Shown one piece after another: positions 1 through 9,138 of a DNA stretch of 64,000 nucleotides. The position numbers and the translations under genes were made by a program. The notes under the pieces are model-generated. The model saw nothing but the letters and a program-made list of their open reading frames with translations. It searched no databases and was not told the DNA's origin. Within the stretch, counting starts at the first letter, position 1. Each line of letters starts with the position of its first letter. The stretch comes from Nocardioides sp. QY071 (GTDB taxonomy: Bacteria > Actinomycetota > Actinomycetes > Propionibacteriales > Nocardioidaceae), in the NCBI RefSeq assembly GCF_029961765.1, contig NZ_CP124681.1, forward strand, positions 3,658,001 to 3,722,000. Reading direction: 5' to 3'.

Positions 1-144
1 GCCGCGATCCCCGGCGCCCGGTTCGTGACGGTGCGGGGCATGGGCCACGAGCTGCCGCGCGAGGTCGAGGACCGGATCGTCGAGGCGGTCGCGAGCAACG
101 CCGCCCGCGCCGGCTTTCGCCCGCGCGGGACGGTCACGGCGTGA
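1..144 (+). CDS. Alpha/beta hydrolase, C-terminal fragment (starts before window)
   Basis: Only the last 47 codons are present, read in frame 1 from base 1. They contain GMGHELP, the usual setting of the catalytic histidine near the end of alpha/beta hydrolase-fold proteins, followed by a helix-like tail (DRIVEAVASNAA) as in tetra-peptide-aminopeptidase or esterase-like members. The rest of the triad lies outside the window, so the substrate cannot be judged. The stop TGA overlaps the GTG start of the next gene (GTGA at 141-144), which implies translation coupling and one operon with the two genes that follow. Confidence 0.75.
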   Translation, partial: AAIPGARFVTVRGMGHELPREVEDRIVEAVASNAARAGFRPRGTVTA

Positions 145-1497
145 GCGGGGCGAGCACGGCGTACGGCCTGCCGACGCCGGCCCTGCTCACCTCGCTGGAA
201 GGCGACCGGTGGGCGGCCCACGCCGAGCGGCTGCGCATCCACCTCACCGTGCTGCCGTGCCCCTACTCCGAGGACGACCTCGACCGCCTCATCGCGTCCG
301 GGCGCGCGGTGACCTACCTGCCGCCCGAGCTCGCGTCGGTGGCCGCCCGCCCTCTCCTCGGCGAGATCTTCCCGCTGATGGAGAGCTACGCGTTCCTCCC
401 CCAGAACCCGTTCGACAACGACGTCGACCAGGCCGGCTGGGTTCGACTACGCCACCGTGGTCGACGCCCCGCTGCGCGAGCTCGACGAGGCCGACCTGCT
501 GGCGGCGCTCGCCCAGCACGACGAGCGGCTGCTGACCCTCAACGAGTACGCCGTCGCGAGCCAGCACCACCACGAGCGCACCGGGCACTACCTCGACGAG
601 CGCGCTACCTGGTCGCGTCTCGGCTCGCGCATCGACGGCCAGCTGGTCGCGGCGCGCTTCGACGGCGCCGCCATGGCCGAGGGTCTCGGCGACGAGGCAC
701 CGGCGGACGGCGCCCTCCTGGTCGCCTACGACCTCTCCCCCGGGGACCGGGCGAAGGTCCTCGGGGCGCGGACCTCGACCCGCACCGTCGCCTCGGCGCG
801 CGCGACCGACCGGCTGGTCGAGACGGCGCGACGCCCGTCCCGCTCGACCCCGTTCCCGCTCGACCCCCAGGACCACGGGGCCCGGGAGACCCTGCAGCGG
901 CACGCCTGCGACGCCTACGTCGCGCTCGGCTTCGCCGCCGAGCTCGGCATGAGCGAGGCGGACTACCGCGCCTCCCTGCCCTCGATCGCGCCGCCCCCCC
1001 CGGCGCTGCGCGGCCGGCTCGACGTCCCGGTCCTGGTCGAGACCCGGATCCCCTGGCGCCGCCAGGCCGAGCTCGCCCGCATCCGGTTCAGCTACGGCGT
1101 GCGGACCAGCGAGGCGGTGGACATCGACGAGGGCGCCCGGCCGCCGCACCGCCACCCCTATGTCACGTGGTGCAACGACTGGGGCCGACGCTTCCCCCTC
1201 GCCATCGCGCCGCAGGACGCGCGCAGTCGGCTCGGCGCCGACGAGATCGGCGGCAACATCGAGGAGCTCGTCGCCATCGAGATCCTCTACCCCGCGTTCA
1301 GCGCGGCCGGCCACTACTTCGAGGCGATCGGCACCCGGATGGCCGGTCTCGTCGACTCCGTGGCGACCGGGTCCGGTCTCGGGGACCGCTACCCCGTGCT
1401 CTACCGCTGGCGCCGGCAGGCCGAGCTCGGCGCCAACCTGACGCCTCGGGCCTACTCCATCATCCGACCGCTCGTCCGAGCGGCGGAGCCATCCTGA
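141..1497 (+). pseudogene. Unrecognised ~452-residue protein, reading frame broken by one extra G near 439-441
   Basis: A GTG start at 141 opens a frame that looks fully coding up to about residue 100 (ends ...NDVDQAGW), then turns into arginine/proline-rich nonsense. From about 442 the coding signal continues in another frame (FDYATVVDAPLRELDE...) up to the TGA at 1495-1497. Deleting one G from the TGGGTT at 438-443 restores ...QAGW-FDYATVV... and a single protein of about 452 residues. I do not recognise the family; it is a soluble protein rich in acidic and hydrophobic segments with a conserved-looking HRHPYVTWCNDWGRRF stretch and no signal peptide. It sits between an alpha/beta hydrolase and an SDR in one operon, so a catabolic role is a guess. 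The break may be a sequencing error or a true mutation. Confidence 0.7.
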
Positions 1498-1520
1498 CAA
1501 TCCTCCGAGAAGGAGACCCT

Positions 1521-2441
1521 GTGAAGCGCGACTACTTCCACCGCCTGCTCAGCGAGCACGTCGAGGCCGGGGCCGCCGACCCGGCGTACTGGTGGGACGA
1601 GGACCGGATCCCCCTGTCGTCGATCGACAAGCGGGCCTCGGACCTGATGGACCTCACCGGCAAGCGGGCGGTCGTGACCGGGGGCGCGGGGATGAACCTC
1701 GGCCAGGCCTGCGTCAACCGGCTGGCGGGCATGGGGGCCGAGGTCGTCGTCGTCGACCTGGCCCGCGAGGCGGCCGAGGCCAGCGGGCACCAGCGCTGGG
1801 CGCAGCCGCCGGACGCCCACGCCGTCGCCGCCGCGGCCGCGGAGCGTTGGGGCACCCGGGTGCTCGCCGTCCACGGCGACGTCATGACCTGGGACGGCGC
1901 CGCGGCGGTCCTCGAGGAGAGCCGGGACCTGCTCGGCGGCATCGACATCCTGGTCAACAACGCCGCAGACGTCGCGGTCGGCGACTTCGCCACGATGAGC
2001 GCCGAGGACATCGACCGGTCGGTGCGCGGCACCCTGACCGGACCGCTCTACTGCACCCGGCTGGCCCTCGACCACATGATCGCCCAGGGCACCGGCGGGC
2101 GGATCATCAACATCGGCTCCGAGGCCGGCCAGACGGCGATGCCCGGGCTGACCCTGTACGGCGCCCTCAAGTCCGGGCTCGGCACCTTCACCCGCTTCCT
2201 CAGCAAGGAGGTCGCCGAGCACGGCATCCACGTCCTCGGCGTCAACGCCGGGTCGATGTGGGGCCCCGGCCGCGCCGTCCCCGCCGACGGCCCGGCGACC
2301 CTCTACTCGCGCTCACGCACGGCGATCCAGCGCTACGAGCTGCCCGAGGAGGTCGCGAACATGGTGGCCTTCCTCGCCTCGGACGCGGCCAGCGCGATGA
2401 CCGGGACCATGGTCGACATGGGCGGCGGCATGTCCGTCTGA
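1521..2441 (+). CDS. Short-chain dehydrogenase/reductase (SDR), 306 residues
   Basis: A classical SDR with an N-terminal extension of about 45 residues before the Rossmann fold. It carries the nucleotide motif TGGAGMNLG (53-61), NNAAD (146-150) and the catalytic Ser200, Tyr213 and Lys217 (YGALK). The glycine motif is unusual in its middle (GMNLG). The extension (YFHRLLSEHVEAG...) is longer than usual and includes PAYWWDED. The start is GTG at 1521 behind GAGAAGGAG. It lies 23 bases after the frameshifted gene and is probably co-transcribed with it. Likely an alcohol/ketone oxidoreductase using NAD(P); substrate unknown. Confidence 0.88.
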   Translation: MKRDYFHRLLSEHVEAGAADPAYWWDEDRIPLSSIDKRASDLMDLTGKRAVVTGGAGMNLGQACVNRLAGMGAEVVVVDLAREAAEASGHQRWAQPPDAHAVAAAAAERWGTRVLAVHGDVMTWDGAAAVLEESRDLLGGIDILVNNAADVAVGDFATMSAEDIDRSVRGTLTGPLYCTRLALDHMIAQGTGGRIINIGSEAGQTAMPGLTLYGALKSGLGTFTRFLSKEVAEHGIHVLGVNAGSMWGPGRAVPADGPATLYSRSRTAIQRYELPEEVANMVAFLASDAASAMTGTMVDMGGGMSV

Positions 2442-2467
2442 CCTGACGCCGTCGCGCGCCACGCAGT

Positions 2468-2500
2468 GGCCCGGACCCTCAGTCCTCGAGGGCCCGGGCC
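2468..2500. terminator. Bidirectional terminator hairpin between convergent genes
   Basis: The arms 2468-2480 and 2488-2500 pair at 12 of 13 positions (GGCCCGG.CCCTC type stem) around a 7-base loop. The hairpin lies between the SDR ending at 2441 and the convergent LLM gene, whose stop codon (2479-2481) and last codons are inside it. No clear U tract, as is common in actinomycetes. Confidence 0.6.
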
Positions 2501-3771
2501 ATCGCTGCCATCCGCTCCAGGTCGGCGACCTGGTCGCGGGCCCGGGGCGTGAGGGCGGACAGGTCCGGCGCCGGGCGGGACCGTCCGTAGGCGTCGACCG
2601 GCTCGGGCGCGACTGCGACGGACTCGGGGAGCGCGGACCGCCGGGCCCGGACGGCCGCGACGACCGGGGCGAGCGCCTCCAGCCGCTGGCGCGCCACGGT
2701 CCGGCTCGCGCGCATCGCCGGCATCACCTCGGCGGCGAACAGCCGCAGCGAGGCGCAGACCTCCTCGTGGCCCAGCCGCCCGGACTGGTGCGCGAGGATC
2801 ACCTGGTCGACCCCGACCTCGGCATAGGCCTCGAGATAGGCGCGCACCTCGGCGGGGGTACCGATCGCGTGGCCGCCGCGCAGCGGGACCGCGCCACCGA
2901 AGCCCTCGCGGACCTGCTCATAGCGCTGCCACAGGTCGGTCTCACCGGGCAGGTGCCGGCCGAAGGCGTAGTAGTGGCGCACGGCGTAGCCGAGGAATCC
3001 GGCCGCGTCCCGTCCGACCCGGACCGCCTCGGCGGCATCGGCGTGGCAGTAGAACGGGCTCATCATGGCGATCCGCGGGTTCACCGCGTCGCTGAGCGGG
3101 ACGCACTCCTCGGCGAGCGTGCGGTGGTAGAGCTCCACCGTCCGCGCCGCCTCGTCGACGTCGTAGAACGCGTGGGTCAGTACGCCGATGCCCAGGCGGG
3201 CGGCCCGGCGGATCGCCGCGTCGTCCGAGCACGCCATCCACAGCGGCGGGTGCGGGGACTGCAGCGGCTTGGGGAGCACGTTGCGTGTCGGCACCCGGGC
3301 ATGGACGCCGTCGGTGCCGCGGAAGGGCGTCTCGGTCCACATCCGCACGACCAGGCGCAGCGCCTCCTCGGTCATCTCCTGACGCCGCTGGGGGTCGATG
3401 CCGAAGCCCTCCAGCTCCAGGCGCGACTTGGAGTCGCCGACGCCGAGCTCGGCTCGACCCCGGGAGACCAGGTCGAGCGCGGCGGTGCGCTCGGCGACCC
3501 GGATCGGTCCGTTGTAGCCAGGGGGAAGCAGGGCGACGCCATGGCCCAGCCGGATCCGGTGGGTGCGCTGGCTGGCGGCGGCCAGGAAGACCTCGGGCGC
3601 CGAGGAGTGCGAGTACTCCTCGGTGAAGTGTTGCTCCGGCGCCCAGGCGTGGTCGAAGCCGAGCTCGTCGGCGAGAGCCACCTGGTCCAGCGCCTGGTCG
3701 AGGATCCGGTACTCGGCGCGGGCGTCCCAGGGCCGCGGCAGCTGCAGCGGGAAGTAGAGGCCGAACCTCAT
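2479..3771 (-). CDS. LLM-class (luciferase-like) flavin/F420 oxidoreductase, 430 residues
   Basis: Starts MRFGLYFPLQLPRPWD and keeps the bacterial-luciferase TIM-barrel pattern: DELGFDHAWAPEQHF near residue 45, RIRLGHGVALLP near 85, and DLVSRGRAELGVG near 115. It is longer than usual (430 against about 340) because of a C-terminal tail of roughly 80 residues rich in Arg, Ala and Pro. FMN or F420 dependence cannot be told from sequence. The ATG overlaps the stop of the upstream SMP-30 gene (TCAT on the plus strand), and the three minus-strand genes 5532 to 2479 form one operon. Members of this family oxidise or oxygenate small organic substrates. Confidence 0.88.
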   Translation of the reverse strand: MRFGLYFPLQLPRPWDARAEYRILDQALDQVALADELGFDHAWAPEQHFTEEYSHSSAPEVFLAAASQRTHRIRLGHGVALLPPGYNGPIRVAERTAALDLVSRGRAELGVGDSKSRLELEGFGIDPQRRQEMTEEALRLVVRMWTETPFRGTDGVHARVPTRNVLPKPLQSPHPPLWMACSDDAAIRRAARLGIGVLTHAFYDVDEAARTVELYHRTLAEECVPLSDAVNPRIAMMSPFYCHADAAEAVRVGRDAAGFLGYAVRHYYAFGRHLPGETDLWQRYEQVREGFGGAVPLRGGHAIGTPAEVRAYLEAYAEVGVDQVILAHQSGRLGHEEVCASLRLFAAEVMPAMRASRTVARQRLEALAPVVAAVRARRSALPESVAVAPEPVDAYGRSRPAPDLSALTPRARDQVADLERMAAMARALED

Positions 3772-4631
3772 CGGGGCGCGCCCGCGTGAGCGCCCACGGC
3801 GACCCGGGCCGTCAGCACGACCGAGCGGCAGGTGCGCTCCTTGATCGCCTCCTCGCCCCCCAGGGCCGCGAGGATGAACAGGGTGTGCCCGTCGCTGCCG
3901 CCGAGCGCGCAGGCCAGGGGCATCGCGTCGCCGACGGGGATACGGTCGCTGACCTCGCCGCCGCGCAGCACCCGCCGGCACTCGTGGTCGCGCGGCGAGG
4001 CGGTCCAGATCGCGCCCGCGCCGTCGGCGGCGATCCCGTCGGCGCTAGCCGGGTGCAGGTCGGCCCACACGGTGCGGTCGGCCAGGCTTCCGTCGGGTGC
4101 CCGGGTGAACCCGACCAGCCGCGACGCTGGGAACTCGGCCACCACGTAGCCGCCGTCCGGCAGGAGGCACGGGCCGTTGGGGGCGTCCATCTCGTCGGCG
4201 ACCACTCGCGCGGAGCCGTCCGGCTCGACCAGGATGACCACGCCGTCGGCCGCCACCGGGCGAGGCACGAGGGCACCGTGGGTCCCCATCGAGCCGACAT
4301 AGGCACGGCCGCGGTCGTCGACGACCATGTCGTTGAGCCCGCCGACCGCGAGGTGCGACACGTCCGCGTGCACCCGCGGTCCGGACGGCCCGAGCGCGAG
4401 GATCTCGGGGCGCTGCATGTTGACGACCAGAGGCGTGCCGTCGGGCAGGAAGCCGAGCCCGCACGGCAGGGCGTCGGGGAGCTCGGCCACCGTGGCGACC
4501 TCGCCGCTCTCCTCGACGGTCAGCACCCGCCGCCCGAAGATGTCGCTGAGCCACAGTCGGCCGTCGTGCCAGCGCGGCGCCTCGGCGAAGTGCAGCCCCT
4601 GCACGAGGAGCGTGGTCTCACAGTCCCGCAC
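3768..4631 (-). CDS. SMP-30/gluconolactonase/LRE-family protein, 287 residues
   Basis: A six-bladed beta-propeller lactonase-type hydrolase. The metal ligands expected for the family are visible: Glu17 in FAEAPRW, the Asn of DAPNGPCLLPDG, and the Asp of SADGIAADG; GGLNDMVVD supplies the substrate-side Asn. Length is typical. These enzymes open lactones or related esters with a divalent metal. The GTG start at 4631 is preceded by GAGGAG and overlaps the end of the upstream LLM gene by 14 bases; its stop overlaps the next LLM gene by 4. Lying between two oxidoreductases, it may hydrolyse a lactone made by one of them (inference). Confidence 0.85.
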   Translation of the reverse strand: MRDCETTLLVQGLHFAEAPRWHDGRLWLSDIFGRRVLTVEESGEVATVAELPDALPCGLGFLPDGTPLVVNMQRPEILALGPSGPRVHADVSHLAVGGLNDMVVDDRGRAYVGSMGTHGALVPRPVAADGVVILVEPDGSARVVADEMDAPNGPCLLPDGGYVVAEFPASRLVGFTRAPDGSLADRTVWADLHPASADGIAADGAGAIWTASPRDHECRRVLRGGEVSDRIPVGDAMPLACALGGSDGHTLFILAALGGEEAIKERTCRSVVLTARVAVGAHAGAPR

Positions 4632-5532
4632 GGCTCTGGATCTCCTCGAGGGCGCGCAGGGTGTCCGCCGCGACAGGCGGCGGGCTGGTCAGCCCCTGCG
4701 CGCCGATAGCCGGCCAGTCTTCGATCGGCACCTCGTGGCCGGGGTGGTTGTAGAGCAGGACGATCAGGCGGTCGGCACCGGCGTCCTCGAAGCGGCGCTG
4801 CACCTGCGGCGTCGCGTCGCGCACGCCGACGGAGATCTCGATGGTCGACGGGTCGCGACCGACGAGCTCGCACTCGCGGGTCAGCTCGGCCCGCGCGGCG
4901 GCGATGCCCTCGGGGCCGATGCCCATCGCGATCCAGCCGTCGCCGTGGCGCACGATGCGCCTCATCGCCAGCGGCGACGGGCTGGCGCCGATGATCACCG
5001 GCGGGTGCGGGGTCTGGACCGGGCGCGGGTCGCAGATCAGCTCGGGGAAGCGGACCAGGTCGCCGTCGTAGGCCGCTCGCCCGTCGCGCCACAGCGCCTT
5101 CATCGCCTCGACCGACTCCAAGGTGTACTTCCAGGGCTTGTCCGGCTGGTCGAGGAAGAGGTCGGTCACCTCCGGCAGCCAGCCGGTGCCGAGGCCGAAC
5201 AGGAACCGACCGCCGGAGAAGCGGTCGAGGGTGCTGACCGACTTGGCGAGGATCAGCGGGTGGTGCTCGGGGACCAGGCACACGCCCGTCCCGAGCCGCA
5301 GCGTCGAGGTCACGCCCGCCATCACCGAGAGCAGCACGAACGGGTCGGCCATCTGGCCGTAGACGTCGGGAATCGGGCCACCCGTCATCGGGAAGGTCCG
5401 CGAGGGCCGGGTCGGCAGCACGGCGTGCTCCGGGGCCCAGTAGGACTCGAATCGGGCCTCCTCCAAGGACCTCGCCAGCGTCACCGGGTCGACGGTGTAG
5501 CCGGTGACTGCGAACTGAACGCCGATCTTCAA
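4618..5532 (-). CDS. LLM-class F420-dependent oxidoreductase, 304 residues
   Basis: Typical length and motifs of the mycobacterial F420-dependent LLM group: N-terminal MKIGVQFAVTGY, RFESYWAPEHA near 30, TLRLGTGVCLVPEHHPL near 80, LDRFSGGRFLFGLGTGW near 105, and GDGWIAMG in the C-terminal part. The start is TTG at 5532 behind GAGGAAG; no better in-frame start exists. It heads a three-gene minus-strand operon (LLM, SMP-30, LLM). A TTCAA..TTTGA site at 5560-5576 lies just upstream, so it may be regulated together with the divergent LLM gene at 5701. Substrate unknown. Confidence 0.88.
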   Translation of the reverse strand: MKIGVQFAVTGYTVDPVTLARSLEEARFESYWAPEHAVLPTRPSRTFPMTGGPIPDVYGQMADPFVLLSVMAGVTSTLRLGTGVCLVPEHHPLILAKSVSTLDRFSGGRFLFGLGTGWLPEVTDLFLDQPDKPWKYTLESVEAMKALWRDGRAAYDGDLVRFPELICDPRPVQTPHPPVIIGASPSPLAMRRIVRHGDGWIAMGIGPEGIAAARAELTRECELVGRDPSTIEISVGVRDATPQVQRRFEDAGADRLIVLLYNHPGHEVPIEDWPAIGAQGLTSPPPVAADTLRALEEIQSRAGL

Positions 5533-5559
5533 CTGCTGACTTCCTCACCGTTGGACATT

Positions 5560-5576
5560 TTCAACTCCCCTTTGAT
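5560..5576. promoter_or_regulatory. 17-base operator-like site (TTCAACTCCCCTTTGAT)
   Basis: An imperfect inverted repeat of the same 17-base shape as sites at 5671, 30287, 35459, 41327, 46300 and 50528. It lies 28 bases upstream of the LLM start at 5532, where a repressor would block the minus-strand transcript. The binding protein is not known. Confidence 0.4.
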
Positions 5577-5670
5577 TCCGTACGCTACGACCACGGCGCA
5601 TTCCGGTCAACCGCACCGACGAGCGTCTCGACAGTCCCCGGAGCGCGGTGCTATGTTCGCCGCTACCAAA

Positions 5671-5687
5671 TTCAAACACGATTCGAA
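5671..5687. promoter_or_regulatory. 17-base operator-like site (TTCAAACACGATTCGAA)
   Basis: The best inverted repeat of the family TTCAAAC-N3-4-TTCGAA/TTGAA. It lies 13 bases before the ATG of the LLM gene at 5701 and after a possible -10 (TATGTT, 5652-5657), the position expected of a repressor site. The local sequence is clearly AT-richer than its surroundings. Confidence 0.5.
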
Positions 5688-5700
5688 AATGGGAGATTCC

Positions 5701-6894
5701 ATGAAGGTCGGGGTCCAGTTCAACTGGCAGAACTACACGGACTGGGGTCGGTTCCTCAGCAAGGGGAGCGAGCAGCCGGCTCGCAGCGACCAGGACATCT
5801 ACGACGAGGAGATGCATCTGGCGGGACTCGTCGAGCCCTTGGGCTTCGACTCCTACTGGGCCATCGACCACCACTTCACCCCTTACGTGATGACCGGTGG
5901 GGCGCTGCAGCACCTCACCTACTTCGCCGGCAAGACCAGCCGGATCGACTTCGGCACCATGATCGTCGTGCTGCCCTGGTACGACCCGCTCGTCATCGCC
6001 GACCAGGTCAGCGTGCTCGACAACCTGCTCCAGGGCCGCCAGCTGACCCTCGGCGTCGGTCGCGGCGCCGCGGTGCGCGAGTTCGACGCCTTCCGGGTGC
6101 CGATGAGCGAGGCCCGCGGCCGCTTCAACGAGTCGCTCGAGGTGCTCCGGCGCGCACTCAGCAACGAGTGGTTCTCCTTCGACGGCGAGCACTACCAGAT
6201 CCCGGAGACGACCATACGGCCGCACTTCCGCAACCCGCAGCGCATCCTCGACCGGATGCGGATCGCCTGGAGCAGCCCCGAGACGCTGCCGATCGCGGCC
6301 AACGCCGGCCTCGGCATGCTGATGACCAACCAGAAGAGCTGGGACGAGTACGGCAAGGACGTTGCCGCGTTCAACAGCGTGCGCGCCGAGCGGGGCTGGG
6401 CCCCGACCCAGCCGACGGTCGTCGTGCGGACCTCCTGCTTCGAGACCGAGGAGGAGGCCTGGGACCTCATGTCGCGCCACTCCCTGGAGTCGAGCGAGAG
6501 CAGCCGGCTGCACTACCAGTTCGACGACGTCGAGCGGTTCAAGAACACCAAGGGCTACGAGCAGTACGCCCAGCTCGGCTCGGCGAAGCCGAGCGACGCC
6601 GCGATCGTCGAGCGCGGCGCGCGCCCGCAGGCCTGGGGCACGCCCGACCAGGTCTTCGAGAAGCTCAAGCACATCCAGGAGTCGACCGGCGCCGAGGAGT
6701 TCGTGCTCAACTTCAAGTTCGGCACCCTCTCGGCGGAGAAGGCAGAGCAGTCGATGCGGCTGTTCGCCAGCGAGGTACTGCCGCGGCTGCACGCCTTGGA
6801 CGCACCGCTCGACATCAGCATGCAGGGCGCGACCTCCGGCGCGGACCGGGCCGACTTCGAGACGGAGAAGGCCCCCACCAGCCTGGGCTTCTGA
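5701..6894 (+). CDS. LLM-class flavin-dependent oxidoreductase, 397 residues
   Basis: A luciferase-like monooxygenase of the longer (~390-residue) subgroup: MKVGVQFNWQNYTDW, EPLGFDSYWAIDHHFTPY near 45, RIDFGTMIVVLPWYDPL near 80, VLDNLLQGRQLTLGVGRGA near 108, and ETLPIAANAGLGM near 195. The ATG at 5701 follows GGGAGATTCC. It is divergent from the LLM gene starting at 5532, with two copies of the 17-base site in the gap, and is followed by a strong terminator, so it is probably monocistronic. Such enzymes include alkanal, alkanesulfonate and limonene-type monooxygenases; no specific substrate can be assigned. Confidence 0.9.
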   Translation: MKVGVQFNWQNYTDWGRFLSKGSEQPARSDQDIYDEEMHLAGLVEPLGFDSYWAIDHHFTPYVMTGGALQHLTYFAGKTSRIDFGTMIVVLPWYDPLVIADQVSVLDNLLQGRQLTLGVGRGAAVREFDAFRVPMSEARGRFNESLEVLRRALSNEWFSFDGEHYQIPETTIRPHFRNPQRILDRMRIAWSSPETLPIAANAGLGMLMTNQKSWDEYGKDVAAFNSVRAERGWAPTQPTVVVRTSCFETEEEAWDLMSRHSLESSESSRLHYQFDDVERFKNTKGYEQYAQLGSAKPSDAAIVERGARPQAWGTPDQVFEKLKHIQESTGAEEFVLNFKFGTLSAEKAEQSMRLFASEVLPRLHALDAPLDISMQGATSGADRADFETEKAPTSLGF

Positions 6895-6910
6895 CGTCCT
6901 GCTCACCCTG

Positions 6911-6950
6911 GACGGGAGCCCTCCTGGTCGTGACCAGGAGGGCTCCCGTC
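6911..6950. terminator. Perfect 19-bp bidirectional terminator
   Basis: Arms 6911-6929 and 6932-6950 are perfect reverse complements (GACGGGAGCC... stem) with a minimal two-base centre. It lies 16 bases after the LLM stop and 8 bases before the convergent malate synthase stop, so it can end transcription from both sides. Confidence 0.85.
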
Positions 6951-6958
6951 TGTCGTGA

Positions 6959-9130
6959 TCAGGAGGAACCAGCTTGCAGTCCCTTGGCCCGGCGACGCCA
7001 CCGGTGCAGCACCGGCTCGCAATAGCCATTGGGCTGCGCTGCCCCCGCGAGAACGAGCTCGAGAGCCGCCTGGAAGGCAGGGCTGGAGTCGGGATCCGCC
7101 GCCATCGGCCGATAGGCCGGGTCCTGGGAGTTCTGGCTATCGACGACCGACGCCATCGCCAGCATGGCCGCGCGCACCTCCGCCTCGCTGATGACGTCGT
7201 GGCGCAGCCAGTTCGCCATCAGCTGGCTCGAGATGCGAAGCGTCGCCCGGTCCTCCATCAGGGCCACGCCGCTGGCATCCGGAACCTTCGAGCAGCCGAT
7301 GCCCTGGTCGACCCAGCGCACGACGTAGCCGAGGATCGACTGTGCGTTGTCCTCCAGCTCCGCCCGTCGCTGGGCCGGCGAGAGCTGGGAAGCGTCCACC
7401 ACGGGCAGGCGCAGCAGGTCGGTCACCGGGCGTCGTTCCCGGCTCGCCAGCTCGTCCTGCCGTGCGGGCACGTCGATCCGGTGATAGTGCAGGGCGTGCA
7501 GCGTCGCAGCGGTCGGCGACGGGACCCAGGCGGTGGACGCGCCCGCGAGCGGATGCCCGATCTTCTGCTCGAGCATGCTCGCCATCAGGTCCGGCATCGC
7601 CCACATGCCCTTGCCGATCTGGGCGCGGGCCCTGAAGCCGGCGGCGAGGGCCACGTCCACGTTGCGGTCCTCGTAGGCCGCGAGCCACGGCTGCGCCCGC
7701 ATCTCGGCCTTGCGGACCAGCGGCCCGGCCTCCATCGCCGTGTGGATCTCATCACCCGAGCGGTCGAGGAAGCCGGTGTTGACGAACACGATGCGGTCAC
7801 GGACCGCGTGGATGCAGCCCTCCAGGTTGACCGAGGTCCGGCGCTCCTCGTCCATCACTCCGATCTTCACCGTGCAGCGCGGCAAGCCAAGGCCGTCCTC
7901 GACCATCGCGAACAGCCGAGCTGTGAAGGCCACCTCCTCCGGCCCGTGCATCTTGGGCTTGACCACGTAGATCGCACCGGTGCTGCCGTTGCGACGGGCC
8001 GCGGCCGGCCCCCGCCCGGGCAACGCCGCCGCCACCGTCACGAACGCGTCGAGGATGCCCTCGGGCAGCTCGGCACCCGAGAAGTCCCGGACGGCGTCGG
8101 TGCGCATGTGGTGACCGACGTTGCGCGCCAGCATCAGGGAACGTCCAGGCAGGGTCAACGGGGCACCTCCAGGGCCCAGGTAGTCACGGTCGGGGACGAG
8201 CCCTCGCACCGAGCGCGTGCCTCCCTTGACCACGACCTCCTCGAGGTCGCCCCGGTTGAGCCCGAGCCAGTTGCGGTACGCCCGGACCTTGTCCTGAGCG
8301 TCGACTGCGGCGACCGAGTCCTCGAAGTCGACGATGGTCGTCACCGCGGACTCGAGGAGGACGTCGTCGACGCCTGCGCCGTCATCGCGCCCGACCCGTC
8401 CCTCGCGATCGACCACGATCTCGAGGTGGAGCCCGTGGTGGCGCAGCAGGATCGCGGTCGGGGCCGCGGGATCGCCACGGTGGCCGCGGAACGCGCTGCG
8501 GTCGACCAACCGGGCCACCCCACCGTCGGGCTGACGGACCTCGAGCCCGTCGGCACCGACGACATAGGCGAGCGCCGTGGCGTGGCTGCCCGTATCGAGC
8601 GGCACGACCTCGTCGAGCACCTCGCGGACCTGCCGGACCACCTCTCCGCCGCGCCGGGGGTCGTAGTCGGCACCCCGTGGCAGCGAGCCCAGAGCGTCGG
8701 TGCCATAGAGAGCGTCGTAGAGGGATCCCCACCGGGCATTGACCGCATTGAGCGCGAAGCGCGCGTTCAAGACGGGAACGACGAGCTGGGGACCCGCCAC
8801 CTCCGAGATCTCCGGGTCGACCCCGGTCGTCTGGATCTCGAAGGGGGGCGGCGGGGCGACGAGGTAGCCGATCGAGGTCAAGAACTCAGCGGACTCCTCC
8901 GGCGTGGGCGCGGCGGTCGCGGCACCCAGCCAGCCGTCGATGAGCGCCTGCAGTCGGTCACGTTCCTCGAGGAGCGAGGCGTTGACGGGAGCGAGCTCAG
9001 CACAAGCCTGCTCGAGCGCTCCCCAGAACTGCCCGGACGAGATCGGAATCGCCGAGAGCAGCTCGGTCTCAACGAAGCGGTACAGCTCCTCGGCCACGTC
9101 GAGAGTGCCGACACGGGTACGGTTGGACAT
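6959..9130 (-). CDS. glcB: Malate synthase G
   Basis: A 723-residue protein matching the full length of malate synthase G (about 723-741 in actinomycetes). Visible family blocks include PVLNARFALNAVNARWGSLYDALYG near 115-140, TTIVDFEDSVAAVDAQDK near 265, KPKMHGPEEVAF near 390, NTGFLDRSGDEIHT near 455, and a C-terminal block around HALHYHRIDV and GYVVRWVDQGIGCSKVPD. It condenses glyoxylate with acetyl-CoA to give malate. ATG at 9130; it is the second gene of a minus-strand operon, 8 bases behind the BKACE gene. That pairing, rather than with isocitrate lyase, suggests that glyoxylate or acetyl-CoA arises from the pathway encoded around it (inference). Confidence 0.96.
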   Translation of the reverse strand: MSNRTRVGTLDVAEELYRFVETELLSAIPISSGQFWGALEQACAELAPVNASLLEERDRLQALIDGWLGAATAAPTPEESAEFLTSIGYLVAPPPPFEIQTTGVDPEISEVAGPQLVVPVLNARFALNAVNARWGSLYDALYGTDALGSLPRGADYDPRRGGEVVRQVREVLDEVVPLDTGSHATALAYVVGADGLEVRQPDGGVARLVDRSAFRGHRGDPAAPTAILLRHHGLHLEIVVDREGRVGRDDGAGVDDVLLESAVTTIVDFEDSVAAVDAQDKVRAYRNWLGLNRGDLEEVVVKGGTRSVRGLVPDRDYLGPGGAPLTLPGRSLMLARNVGHHMRTDAVRDFSGAELPEGILDAFVTVAAALPGRGPAAARRNGSTGAIYVVKPKMHGPEEVAFTARLFAMVEDGLGLPRCTVKIGVMDEERRTSVNLEGCIHAVRDRIVFVNTGFLDRSGDEIHTAMEAGPLVRKAEMRAQPWLAAYEDRNVDVALAAGFRARAQIGKGMWAMPDLMASMLEQKIGHPLAGASTAWVPSPTAATLHALHYHRIDVPARQDELASRERRPVTDLLRLPVVDASQLSPAQRRAELEDNAQSILGYVVRWVDQGIGCSKVPDASGVALMEDRATLRISSQLMANWLRHDVISEAEVRAAMLAMASVVDSQNSQDPAYRPMAADPDSSPAFQAALELVLAGAAQPNGYCEPVLHRWRRRAKGLQAGSS

Positions 9131-9138
9131 CGTTCGCC

